DNA of 34,872 nucleotides, from assembly GCF_000816495.1 (NCBI RefSeq), contig NZ_JXBK01000001.1:382919-417790 (forward strand). The letters are read 5' to 3'. Positions 25,249 to 34,872 of the stretch are shown here, piece by piece. Positions within the stretch are counted from its first letter, which is position 1, and each line of letters starts with the position of its first letter. The stretch comes from Acinetobacter harbinensis. GTDB taxonomy: Bacteria > Pseudomonadota > Gammaproteobacteria > Pseudomonadales > Moraxellaceae. The notes beneath the pieces are model-generated. The model did no database searches and was not told the DNA's origin. It worked only from the letters and a program-made list of their open reading frames with translations. The position numbers and the translations under genes were made by a program.

Positions 25249-26625
25249 ATGCTTTGGACAGACTGTTTAACTCGTTTACGGCAAGAGCTTTCAGGAAATG
25301 TCTTTACCATGTGGATTCGTCCTTTGGTGGCTGAAGAAGTCAATAACACCTTACGCTTGTATGCACCTAATCCATATTGGACACGCTATATTCAAGAGCA
25401 TCATTTGGAGCTAATTACCATTTTAGCTGAACAGATGTCCGAGGGTCGAGTGCGTAAAGTGGAAATTTTGGTTGACTCGCGTCCAGGTGAAATTTTATCT
25501 GCTCACGAACAACCGGCCACAACCACAGCGGCTTTACAATCTGCGCCGCCAAGTCTTAAACCTCGAAAAGAAAAAGACGAAACACCGGCTAAAAATCATC
25601 GTCGACGTTTACTCAATCCCTTGTTTACCTTTTCGTTATTTGTTGAAGGTCGCTCTAACCAAATGGCGGCTGAAACCTGTCGTAAAGTTTTAACCCAATT
25701 GGGCGCTTCGCAGCACAATCCCTTATTTTTATACGGCCCAACGGGCTTAGGTAAAACCCATTTGATGCAGGCGGTCGGTAATGCTTTACTTCAGGCCAAG
25801 CCCAATGCGCGAGTGATGTATATGACTGCCGAGAGCTTTGTACAAGATTTTGTCAGCTCTTTGCAGCAAGGTAAAGTGGAAGAGTTTAAGAAGAATTGTC
25901 GTTCGTTAGATTTATTGTTGGTGGATGATATTCATTTGTTGGCCGGTAAAGAAGCCAGTTTGGTTGAGTTTTTTTATACGTTTAACGCGTTACTGGATGA
26001 GTCTAAACAAATTATTTTAACTTCCGATCGTTATCCAAAAGAACTCACTGAACTGGATGCGCGCTTAGTTTCGCGCTTTTCTTGGGGTTTATCGGTAGGG
26101 GTCGAACCGCCGGATATTGAAACGCGGATTGAAATTTTATTGAAAAAAGCGGAAAACATTGGGGTCGATTTACCGCGGAATTGTGCTTTATTCGTTGCAC
26201 AGCAAGTGGTGGCTAACGTGCGTGAGCTAGAAGGGGCGCTGAATAAAGTGGTGGCTATTTCTCGCTTTAAAGGCACAGATATTGACTTGGATGTGGTACG
26301 TGAATCCCTAAAGGATGTATTGGCAATTCGTGCTCGAACCATCAGCACAGAAAACATTCAACGCGTGGTCAGTGAGTATTTTCGAATTCCTTTAAAAGAA
26401 ATTGTGGGTCCCAAACGCACTCGTATTTATGCACGTCCACGGCAGTTGGCCATGGGGCTTGCCCGTGAGCTGACCGGTGATAGTTTCCCCGAGATTGGGA
26501 TGGCATTTGGCGGGCGTGACCACAGTACGGTAATGCATGCGTGTGAGAAGGTTTTAAGCTTACGTGAGCAAGATCCGATCTTTAACGAAGACTATCGAAA
26601 CCTGCAACGTTTGTTGCAAAGTTAG
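25249..26625 (+). CDS. dnaA: Chromosomal replication initiator DnaA
   Basis: 458 residues. It binds DnaA boxes at oriC and melts the origin. Domain I (about 1-75, starting M-L-W-T-D-C-L and including F-T-M-W-I-R-P) is followed by a short charged linker (about 80-122). The AAA+ domain has Walker A G-P-T-G-L-G-K-T-H (163-171), Walker B L-L-L-V-D-D-I-H (222-229) and the D-A-R-L-V-S-R-F-S-W-G region. Domain IV carries the DNA-binding signature G-G-R-D-H-S-T-V-M-H-A-C. AGGGG precedes ATG 25249. It is first in dnaA-dnaN-recF-gyrB and reads away from oriC. Confidence 0.98.
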   Translation: MLWTDCLTRLRQELSGNVFTMWIRPLVAEEVNNTLRLYAPNPYWTRYIQEHHLELITILAEQMSEGRVRKVEILVDSRPGEILSAHEQPATTTAALQSAPPSLKPRKEKDETPAKNHRRRLLNPLFTFSLFVEGRSNQMAAETCRKVLTQLGASQHNPLFLYGPTGLGKTHLMQAVGNALLQAKPNARVMYMTAESFVQDFVSSLQQGKVEEFKKNCRSLDLLLVDDIHLLAGKEASLVEFFYTFNALLDESKQIILTSDRYPKELTELDARLVSRFSWGLSVGVEPPDIETRIEILLKKAENIGVDLPRNCALFVAQQVVANVRELEGALNKVVAISRFKGTDIDLDVVRESLKDVLAIRARTISTENIQRVVSEYFRIPLKEIVGPKRTRIYARPRQLAMGLARELTGDSFPEIGMAFGGRDHSTVMHACEKVLSLREQDPIFNEDYRNLQRLLQS

Positions 26626-26732
26626 CCTATTTTGCTCAAATTCTAGTCTTGCAATGCGCTATATTCTGCCGCATAGTTGCATGCTTAAAATTAATTATTT
26701 ATCTGAATTTTCAGTTGTTAGAGGAATGTCCC

Positions 26733-27878
26733 GTGCGTTTAAAAATCGCGAAAGAAAGCTTACTTAATGTTCTCTCACATGTTGTAGGAGCGGTTGAACG
26801 TCGCCACACTCTAAACATTCTCTCCAACGTAAAAATTCAGGTGACGCAAGATGCGTTAACCATTACCGGTTCAGACTTAGAAGTTGAATTGGTCGCCAGT
26901 ACCACTTTGGCTGAAGGTGCTTGTCTACAAGTGGGAGATACCACGGTTCCAGCGCGTAAATTGATGGATATCTGTAAATCACTTCCGGCTGCGGCATTGA
27001 TTGACTTACAGATCACCGAAGATCGCTGTATTTTAAAATCAGGTAACAGTCGTTTTGTCTTGGGGACCTTACCCGCAGAAGATTATCCGTTACTCAGTAC
27101 AGAAAATACGCAAGGAACTCAAGTCAGCGTGACGCAGCGTGAATTAAAGCGTTTATTTGAAAAAACGGCTTTTGCGATGGCGGTACAAGATGTACGTTTT
27201 TATCTGACCGGTACCTTACTTGAAATTGATGAAAATCAACTGCGTGCAGTGACCACCGATGGCCATCGACTGGCTTTGTGTGAAACCGCTGCCAGCTCCA
27301 CTGCAACTCAAGCCATTCAAGCGATTGTGCCGCGTAAAGCAGTTGCTGAATTACAGCGCCTATTGAGTATTGAAGATGAGCCATTATCGTTGTTGATTGG
27401 TCGTGAATTGCTCAATGTGACAATTTTGACCCCAAACCGCGATAAAGAGCAGGGTCATATTACCGTTCGTTTTACCACCAAACTCATTGATGGTAAGTTC
27501 CCTGATTATCGCCGCGTTATTCCACGTGGGGGCGATAAAAATGTCTCGATTGCGCATGATGTCTTTAAGCAATCTTTGCAGCGTGTGGCTATTTTAAGCA
27601 ATGAAAAATTACGTGGCGTGTTCTTAAATTTTGGTGCAGATTGCTTACAATTACGCGCCAACAACCCAGAGCAAGATGAAGCCATTGAAGATCTCGCGAT
27701 TCAATATGCTGATGCACCGATGGAAATGTCCTTCAATGCACAGTATTTATTAGACGTCTTGGGCGCTTTAGATGGTGATGAAGTGTGTATGACCATGACA
27801 GAAGCCAATCAGTCGGTTTTAGTACATGACCCCGCACAACAAGATCAAACCTATGTCGTTATGCCGATGCGTGTTTAA
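26733..27878 (+). CDS. dnaN: DNA polymerase III beta subunit (sliding clamp)
   Basis: 381 residues. The ring-shaped clamp that tethers polymerase III to DNA. The start is GTG 26733, giving the conserved [11 protein letters not shown] start, with GAGGA (26721-26725) seven bases upstream. An in-frame ATG at 26649 would add 28 unrelated residues. Family elements visible: [13 protein letters not shown], the T-D-G-H-R-L-A-L strand in the middle domain, and the C-terminal Y-V-V-M-P-M-R-V, close to the usual V-M-P-M-R-L end. It lies 107 bp after dnaA and 14 bp before recF. Confidence 0.97.
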   Translation: MRLKIAKESLLNVLSHVVGAVERRHTLNILSNVKIQVTQDALTITGSDLEVELVASTTLAEGACLQVGDTTVPARKLMDICKSLPAAALIDLQITEDRCILKSGNSRFVLGTLPAEDYPLLSTENTQGTQVSVTQRELKRLFEKTAFAMAVQDVRFYLTGTLLEIDENQLRAVTTDGHRLALCETAASSTATQAIQAIVPRKAVAELQRLLSIEDEPLSLLIGRELLNVTILTPNRDKEQGHITVRFTTKLIDGKFPDYRRVIPRGGDKNVSIAHDVFKQSLQRVAILSNEKLRGVFLNFGADCLQLRANNPEQDEAIEDLAIQYADAPMEMSFNAQYLLDVLGALDGDEVCMTMTEANQSVLVHDPAQQDQTYVVMPMRV

Positions 27879-27892
27879 CTGACGATCTTTAC

Positions 27893-28975
27893 ATGCACAT
27901 TACGCGTTTAAATATAGAGCGTGTACGAAACTTAAAAACGGTTGCACTGCAAGAGTTGCAGCCGTTTAATGTTTTTTACGGGCTCAATGGTTCCGGTAAA
28001 ACCTCTATTTTAGAAGCCATTCATTTACTGGCCACAGGTCGATCCTTTCGCACCCACATTCCCAAACACTACATTCAAAATGAAACCGCCAATGCCATCG
28101 TTTTTGCACAATCTGCCACTGAAAAAATTGGTATGCAAAAATTGTTGTCTGGTGAGCAGCTGATTAAAGTCAATGGCGATCATATCGCCACGCAAGGCCA
28201 ATTGGCGAAAATTCTACCGCTACAGCACATTGATCCGCAAAGTACCGATATTATTGATGATGGCGCGAAACCGCGGCGTCAACTGATTGATTGGCTGATG
28301 TTCCACGTGGAGCCGGAGTTTTATCAAGCATGGCAATACTATTCACGGGCTTTAAAACAGCGCAACAGTTTATTAAAATCTAGACGAAATCTGACGCTGC
28401 AGGATTTAGAACCGTGGAACAAAATGCTGAGCGAATATGGTGAAATTTTACATATCCAGCGCAGTGTCGTGGTTGAACAATGGAAAGTTTATTTTGAACA
28501 GGATTTACAGCAATTACTGCCCAATTTAGAGATAACGCTTGAATACAGTGCCGGTTTTCACAGTGAACAAGGTCTGCTGCATGACTTAACGGTGCATCAT
28601 CAAAAAGACCTTGATCGACGTTATACCGAATACGGACCACATCGCGCAGATTTACGTTTAAAAACAACGCTTGGCGATGCAGATGTGGTGTTATCACGCG
28701 GTCAAAAAAAGCTCTTGATGATGGCGCTGAAATTGTCTCAGATTGCAATGCTACATGCCGGTAATAAGGAAACTGTGGTATTATTAGATGATCTAACAGC
28801 AGAATTAGATTTAACCGCACAGCGACGATTAATTGAACGATTGAGCCAGCTTGGTAGTCAAGTTTTTATTACCACTTTAGAGCATGAATCAGTAAAAAGA
28901 CATTTACATGATTTATCTATTCCTTATCAATTATTCAGGGTTGAAAACGGTCAAGTTCAAGTTGTTGTGCAATAG
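27893..28975 (+). CDS. recF: Recombination mediator RecF
   Basis: 360 residues. An SMC-like ATPase that with RecO and RecR loads RecA at single-strand gaps. Walker [10 protein letters not shown] is at 30-38, the ABC signature L-S-R-G-Q-K-K-L near 265, and Walker [13 protein letters not shown] near 300. It starts 14 bp after dnaN with a weak ribosome site, so it is probably translated by coupling. A parS-like sequence lies within codons 136-141 (M-F-H-V-E-P), built from G/C-ending codons. Confidence 0.96.
   Translation: MHITRLNIERVRNLKTVALQELQPFNVFYGLNGSGKTSILEAIHLLATGRSFRTHIPKHYIQNETANAIVFAQSATEKIGMQKLLSGEQLIKVNGDHIATQGQLAKILPLQHIDPQSTDIIDDGAKPRRQLIDWLMFHVEPEFYQAWQYYSRALKQRNSLLKSRRNLTLQDLEPWNKMLSEYGEILHIQRSVVVEQWKVYFEQDLQQLLPNLEITLEYSAGFHSEQGLLHDLTVHHQKDLDRRYTEYGPHRADLRLKTTLGDADVVLSRGQKKLLMMALKLSQIAMLHAGNKETVVLLDDLTAELDLTAQRRLIERLSQLGSQVFITTLEHESVKRHLHDLSIPYQLFRVENGQVQVVVQ
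28299..28314. promoter_or_regulatory. parS-like site inside recF
   Basis: TGTTCCACGTGGAGCC differs from a parS consensus of the TGTTCCACGTGGAACC type at one position. It encodes part of the conserved M-F-H-V-E-P stretch of RecF, so part of the match may come from coding constraint. The codons chosen (TTC, CAC, GAG) are less usual in this AT-leaning genome than TTT, CAT and GAA. Confidence 0.55.
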
Positions 28976-29019
28976 TTTTTAGATTTTATCCATCTTTGGA
29001 TAGACCTATAGTTCACTAG

Positions 29020-31500
<2,481 letters not shown>

Positions 31501-31522
31501 GCGTCATTTTGCTTAAAGCGTT

Positions 31523-31549
31523 AAAAGCATCCTTCGGGATGCTTTTTTT
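31523..31549 (+). terminator. Terminator of dnaA-dnaN-recF-gyrB
   Basis: AAAAGCATCC (31523-31532), TTCG tetraloop, GGATGCTTTT (31537-31546), then T to 31549. A very stable terminator. Confidence 0.92.
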
Positions 31550-31671
31550 ATGGGATTTTTATTCTCGCATTTTTTTAATTAAATCCAATTTTTTTATAAA
31601 AATGACGTATTGCTCTGTCATGATGGACAATGAGCAGCCTAATTATAACAACCGATACCAAGGTGAATCTT

Positions 31672-32013
31672 ATGGACAATCAACTGGAACATATCCGAGA
31701 TATTTGGATTAATGCATTTTTCACCGGTAATGTGAAGCTGCTGGCGCAGTATGAGCATGCAGATTTTAAGGTGGTATATGAGCAACAAGACCGTGTAGAA
31801 AGTAGTTTGACACGTTATGACCGGATTGCACATGCGGTTAAAAATGGCGTCTGGAAACCGCAAAAGCCCGAGGTGACTTTTGAAGAATTTGAATTTGATT
31901 ATGACTTAACTAGCTGTCAAATTTTAATGGGTCTTATGGAGGGAAAAAAAATTCAAGAACGCTGGGTTCGAGATGAGGTGTGGAACATTATAGAATTAAG
32001 ATTTCTAAAATAA
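31672..32013 (+). CDS. Small NTF2-like (SnoaL-type) protein, function unknown
   Basis: 113 residues from ATG 31672, supported by AAGGTG (31660-31665) at six-base spacing; the frame is open upstream to 31630 without a ribosome site. An N-terminal helix pair (I-R-D-I-W-I-N-A-F-F-T-G-N-V) leads to strands including F-K-V-V-Y-E-Q-Q-D-R-V-E and a Trp-rich C-terminal W-V-R-D-E-V-W-N-I-I-E-L-R-F. This layout resembles NTF2/SnoaL-like cone folds. The fold assignment is tentative and no catalytic residues can be named. It is on the same strand as gyrB but beyond its terminator. Confidence 0.75.
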   Translation: MDNQLEHIRDIWINAFFTGNVKLLAQYEHADFKVVYEQQDRVESSLTRYDRIAHAVKNGVWKPQKPEVTFEEFEFDYDLTSCQILMGLMEGKKIQERWVRDEVWNIIELRFLK

Positions 32014-32223
32014 TAAGCATCGGTTGTATCCGCATGCTTGATGTGTTCTCCATCAAGCAATGCATAAAAGTTCAATGTGGATAAGGGACTCAAAGACTGT
32101 GGAAAACTTATCCATAGTTTAAGTTATTGTTTTATCTATTCTTTAAATTATTTTTTAAAATGCTTGCGGATAAGTACTACATATTAATGAGCACGTGAAG
32201 CATCAATAAACAAGTTGTAAATC

Positions 32224-32250
32224 AATCAGTCAGTTTAAAAACTGATTTTT
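32224..32250 (+). terminator. Possible terminator of the NTF2-like gene
   Basis: ATCAGT (32225-32230) pairs with ACTGAT (32241-32246), followed by TTTTT. The stem is short and AT-rich, and about 210 bp past the stop. Confidence 0.4.
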
Positions 32251-32323
32251 ATCACCTCTGCAGGCCGATGCAAACAGCCTATTGCATGGATGCAGCGCGC
32301 TGAAAATAACATCTAAAAGCATG

Positions 32324-32360
32324 AAAAAATCGCAGTACAGCTTTTAAACTGGACTGCGAT
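32324..32360 (-). terminator. Terminator of the ABC-F gene
   Basis: ATCGCAGT.CAG (32329-32340) pairs with CTG.ACTGCGAT (32349-32360), one mismatch. The A-run at 32324-32329 becomes the T-run on the minus strand, 52 bases past the ABC-F stop. Confidence 0.85.
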
Positions 32361-32412
32361 CCTCAGATCAATCAAGCGTGACTTTGGCTATGCTTGAGTA
32401 TGCTCAATAGAT

Positions 32413-34347
32413 TTATTCGAAAGCACTTTCCAGTTCTTCCAATTCCATCATCAGCTCTAACATACTTTCTTCTGCTTTGGCCAATTGCGCTTTTAGTTCA
32501 GTTTGTTCATTCATTAACTGTATGAGTTGGTCTTTATGGCTGGCGTCATATAATTTACTGTCGCCCAATAACACTTCAATCTCAGCTAAGCGAGGTTGTA
32601 ACTTGGCCACTTGCGCTTCATTTTTTTCCAAATCTTTACGCATTGGACGGCTTAATTCACGGCGACGTGCCGCTTCCTTACGCTGTGCCTCTTTGTCTAA
32701 TTTGGAAATGCTACTTTTGACTTCTACTTGCGATTTGACCGGAGCTGACGGTTGTTGGCCATTTTTGATCATCTCGATTCGCGCTTGACGCAGCCAATCG
32801 GCATATGCGGTTAAGTCACCATCAAATTCACGGCTTTGACCGCCATGCACCAAGATCAGTTCATCACAGACACTAGCAATCAATTGACGTTCATGCGAGA
32901 CCAAAACCACGGCGCCTTCAAAATCTTGTAAGGCCATAGTGAGCGCATGACGCATATCTAAATCTAAATGGTTGGTCGGCTCATCCAGAATCAACACGTT
33001 CGGACGCTGCCAGACAATTAAGGCCAAAGCCAGACGCGCACGTTCGCCACCAGAGAAGCTTTCACTTGGCGTGTCCATACGTTCGCCACTAAAGCCGAAA
33101 CTGCCGAGGAAAGAGCGTAGGCTGGCTTCACTGATCTTTTTATCGGCAATACGTGCCAATTGCAGCATTGGGCTGGCATTGCCATCCAAGGCATCCATTT
33201 GATGCTGCGCAAAATAACCAATATTCAGCAGTTCAGAATCATTGCGTGTGCCTTGTAAGAGTTGTAAATCACCCACCAAGGATTTAATCAGCGTCGATTT
33301 ACCTGCACCATTCATACCCAATAAGCCAATGCGACTGGTTGGGGTAATTTGCAGACTCACATTGGTCACAATCAGTTTTTCGCCATAGCCAATATCAGCA
33401 TGTTCAAGTTCCAGTAACGGTGAACTCATTTTGGTCGGTTCACGGAAACTAAAGGTAAACGGCGTATCGACATGCGCAGCAGACAATTCCTGCATCCGTT
33501 CTAACTGTTTAATCCGGCTTTGGGCTTGTTTGGCTTTGGTGGCTTGTGCTTTAAAACGGTCAATATATTTTTGCAAATGCGCACGAGTTTCAAGTTGCTT
33601 CTCATAGGCTTGTTGTTGTTGTGACAAGCGTTCACTACGAGTACGTTCGAAGGTTGAATAGTTACCGGTATATAGAATCAGTTCTTGATTTTCGATATGT
33701 AAAATATGGTCGGTAATGGCATCTAAGAAATCACGGTCATGTGAAATCAGCACCAAAGTACCTTCATAGGCTTTCAGCCAATCTTCTAACCATAAAATCG
33801 CATCTAAGTCCAAATGGTTGGTCGGCTCATCGAGTAACAAGAGGTCTGAGCGACTCATCAGGGTACGCGCTAGATTTAACCGCATACGCCAACCGCCGGA
33901 AAAACTCGATACATCCAGCTGCGATTGATGCTCAAAGAAGCCCAGACCGGCCATTAATTGTGAGGCTTTAGACGGTGCAGAATAGCCATTAATTTCATCA
34001 AAACGACCGTATAAATTGGCCAGTTCTTCATCGTTTAAGCTGTCTGGCTGATCCAATTTATTTTGAATATTCCAATATTCTTCATCACCCGATAACACGA
34101 AGTCGATGGCCTTCATGTCTAAGGCTTTAATTTCTTGCGCCATGTGCGCCACTGTCCACACGGCCGGACGTGTTAAAGAGCCGCTGTCGGACTCCATACC
34201 GCCCAATAGCGCTGCGAATAAGGTCGATTTACCCGCGCCATTGACACCGGTTAAGCCAATTTTCCATCCTGGATGTAACTGCATAGACGATTTTTGGAAT
34301 AAAACACGTCCACCGCGACGTATAGAAAGTTGATCTAACTGAATCAT
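32413..34347 (-). CDS. ABC-F family ATPase (YheS-like)
   Basis: 644 residues with two ABC ATPase domains and no membrane segments, matching the ABC-F class that acts on ribosomes. Domain 1: Walker A G-V-N-G-A-G-K-S-T (34-42), signature F-S-G-G-W-R-M-R-L, Walker B L-L-L-L-D-E-P-T-N-H-L-D. The linker (about 240-300) holds the I-D-R-F-K-A-Q-A-T-K-A-K-Q-A-Q-S-R stretch typical of YheS. Domain 2: G-M-N-G-A-G-K-S-T near 345 and S-F-S-G-G-E-R-A-R-L. The C-terminal 90 residues form a coiled coil. E. coli YheS is about 637 residues. It is probably a translation factor relieving stalls, not a transporter; the precise role is not settled. Convergent with the gyrB side. Confidence 0.93.
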   Translation of the reverse strand: MIQLDQLSIRRGGRVLFQKSSMQLHPGWKIGLTGVNGAGKSTLFAALLGGMESDSGSLTRPAVWTVAHMAQEIKALDMKAIDFVLSGDEEYWNIQNKLDQPDSLNDEELANLYGRFDEINGYSAPSKASQLMAGLGFFEHQSQLDVSSFSGGWRMRLNLARTLMSRSDLLLLDEPTNHLDLDAILWLEDWLKAYEGTLVLISHDRDFLDAITDHILHIENQELILYTGNYSTFERTRSERLSQQQQAYEKQLETRAHLQKYIDRFKAQATKAKQAQSRIKQLERMQELSAAHVDTPFTFSFREPTKMSSPLLELEHADIGYGEKLIVTNVSLQITPTSRIGLLGMNGAGKSTLIKSLVGDLQLLQGTRNDSELLNIGYFAQHQMDALDGNASPMLQLARIADKKISEASLRSFLGSFGFSGERMDTPSESFSGGERARLALALIVWQRPNVLILDEPTNHLDLDMRHALTMALQDFEGAVVLVSHERQLIASVCDELILVHGGQSREFDGDLTAYADWLRQARIEMIKNGQQPSAPVKSQVEVKSSISKLDKEAQRKEAARRRELSRPMRKDLEKNEAQVAKLQPRLAEIEVLLGDSKLYDASHKDQLIQLMNEQTELKAQLAKAEESMLELMMELEELESAFE

Positions 34348-34872
34348 TGAAATATCTAAATGAGAAGAATAGTGCGCGTATTCTAAAGGAAGCAGCGCGG
34401 AAAAGAAAAAAACTACGGCATTATTGTCAAGATAAAGCCAAAACTTAGTTTAAATATCCTCGATTTAACGGTTTTGATTAAATATTCAGCATCCCATAAA
34501 ATCGAAAAATTATTAATTTTTAATTTAGAATCAATAGATTATATTTATATTCTTAAAGCTGAAAATGACAACAATTGATAGATCAAAATAAATTTAACAT
34601 CTTATTGATCAATCGATTCTGCTGTTTTTTAATCTGATTGTCGATAACTATAAAATACCTTTTAAATACAGAAGATTAAGCTGTGGATAGATTAAATCAG
34701 CATGGCAGTAGGAGTAATAAGCTTATTTAAAAACAATCCAGCGATGCAGCGCAGCTCTATAGCCAGTTATGAAAATAAGTAACACACGATAGACTTGATA
34801 AAATTTACATTAGAGAAAATCCTCACGACCTTAAATAAATATTGAGGTTTAAATATTTTCGAATCGGTGATT
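34348..34872. other. AT-rich gene-free end of the window
   Basis: 525 bp with no supported ORF, tRNA or repeat. It must include the promoter of the ABC-F gene. One imperfect DnaA box (TGTGGATAG, 34682-34690) was noticed. Confidence 0.5.

Larger units (their letters stand above)
32014..32412. other. Gene-free region with a DnaA-box pair and terminators
   Basis: 399 bp between convergent genes. It holds a perfect DnaA box (TGTGGATAA, 32076-32084, minus), a one-mismatch box (TTATCCATA, 32108-32116, plus) and two hairpin terminators listed separately. No gene seen. Confidence 0.6.

Noticed and set aside
32189..32197. CACGTGAAG as a degenerate parS after gyrB
   Set aside because: Only one half-site is similar, and the left arm has several mismatches.

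Overview
The window is a chromosomal replication-origin region from a gamma-proteobacterium, most likely Acinetobacter (inference). The evidence is the gene order rpmH / oriC / dnaA-dnaN-recF-gyrB with rnpA-yidD-yidC-mnmE running the other way, about 40% G+C codon choice, a BLUF protein that looks like Acinetobacter BlsA, and a clade-2 (KMSKS-type) tyrosyl-tRNA synthetase next to anmK. I see no insertion sequence, prophage, CRISPR array, rRNA or tRNA gene. Most of the window is ordinary core genome.

Left part (1-9.8 kb): a small membrane protein, then two separately transcribed exported proteins of haem-binding families (SOUL and HbpS/GlcG). These are followed by tyrS and anmK (divergent), an mltB-type lytic transglycosylase, an 819-bp gene-free AT-rich island with repeated TTTAAATTTAAA motifs and a perfect DnaA box, and the purE-purK operon with a DUF486 membrane protein upstream.

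Middle part (10-20.5 kb): mpl (murein peptide recycling, like anmK), a BLUF blue-light sensor, a zinc alcohol dehydrogenase, a small GNAT-like protein, and a TerC/Alx-type metal transporter behind a yybP-ykoY (manganese) riboswitch with its own terminator. Then come guanine deaminase followed by an overlapping 37-codon membrane ORF, hypoxanthine phosphoribosyltransferase, a GlsB/YeaQ stress membrane protein, dsbC, a parS centromere site, and an MFS transporter.

Origin (20.5-34.9 kb): mnmE, yidC, yidD, rnpA and rpmH read leftwards from oriC (24.6-25.25 kb). dnaA, dnaN, recF and gyrB read rightwards, followed by an NTF2-like small protein, a DnaA-box pair and a convergent YheS-type ABC-F ATPase. 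oriC has five perfect DnaA boxes, several one-mismatch boxes and three AT-rich TTTAAATT blocks. A second near-perfect parS lies inside recF.

The genes fall into a few groups: chromosome replication and segregation, membrane-protein insertion and tRNA/RNA processing, cell-wall recycling (anmK, mpl, mltB) and purine synthesis and salvage (purE, purK, guaD, hpt). The least ordinary signals are regulatory: the manganese riboswitch-attenuator, the oriC-like repeat island 18 kb from oriC, the two parS sites, and the small ORF behind guaD. I found no convincing previously undescribed multigene system.
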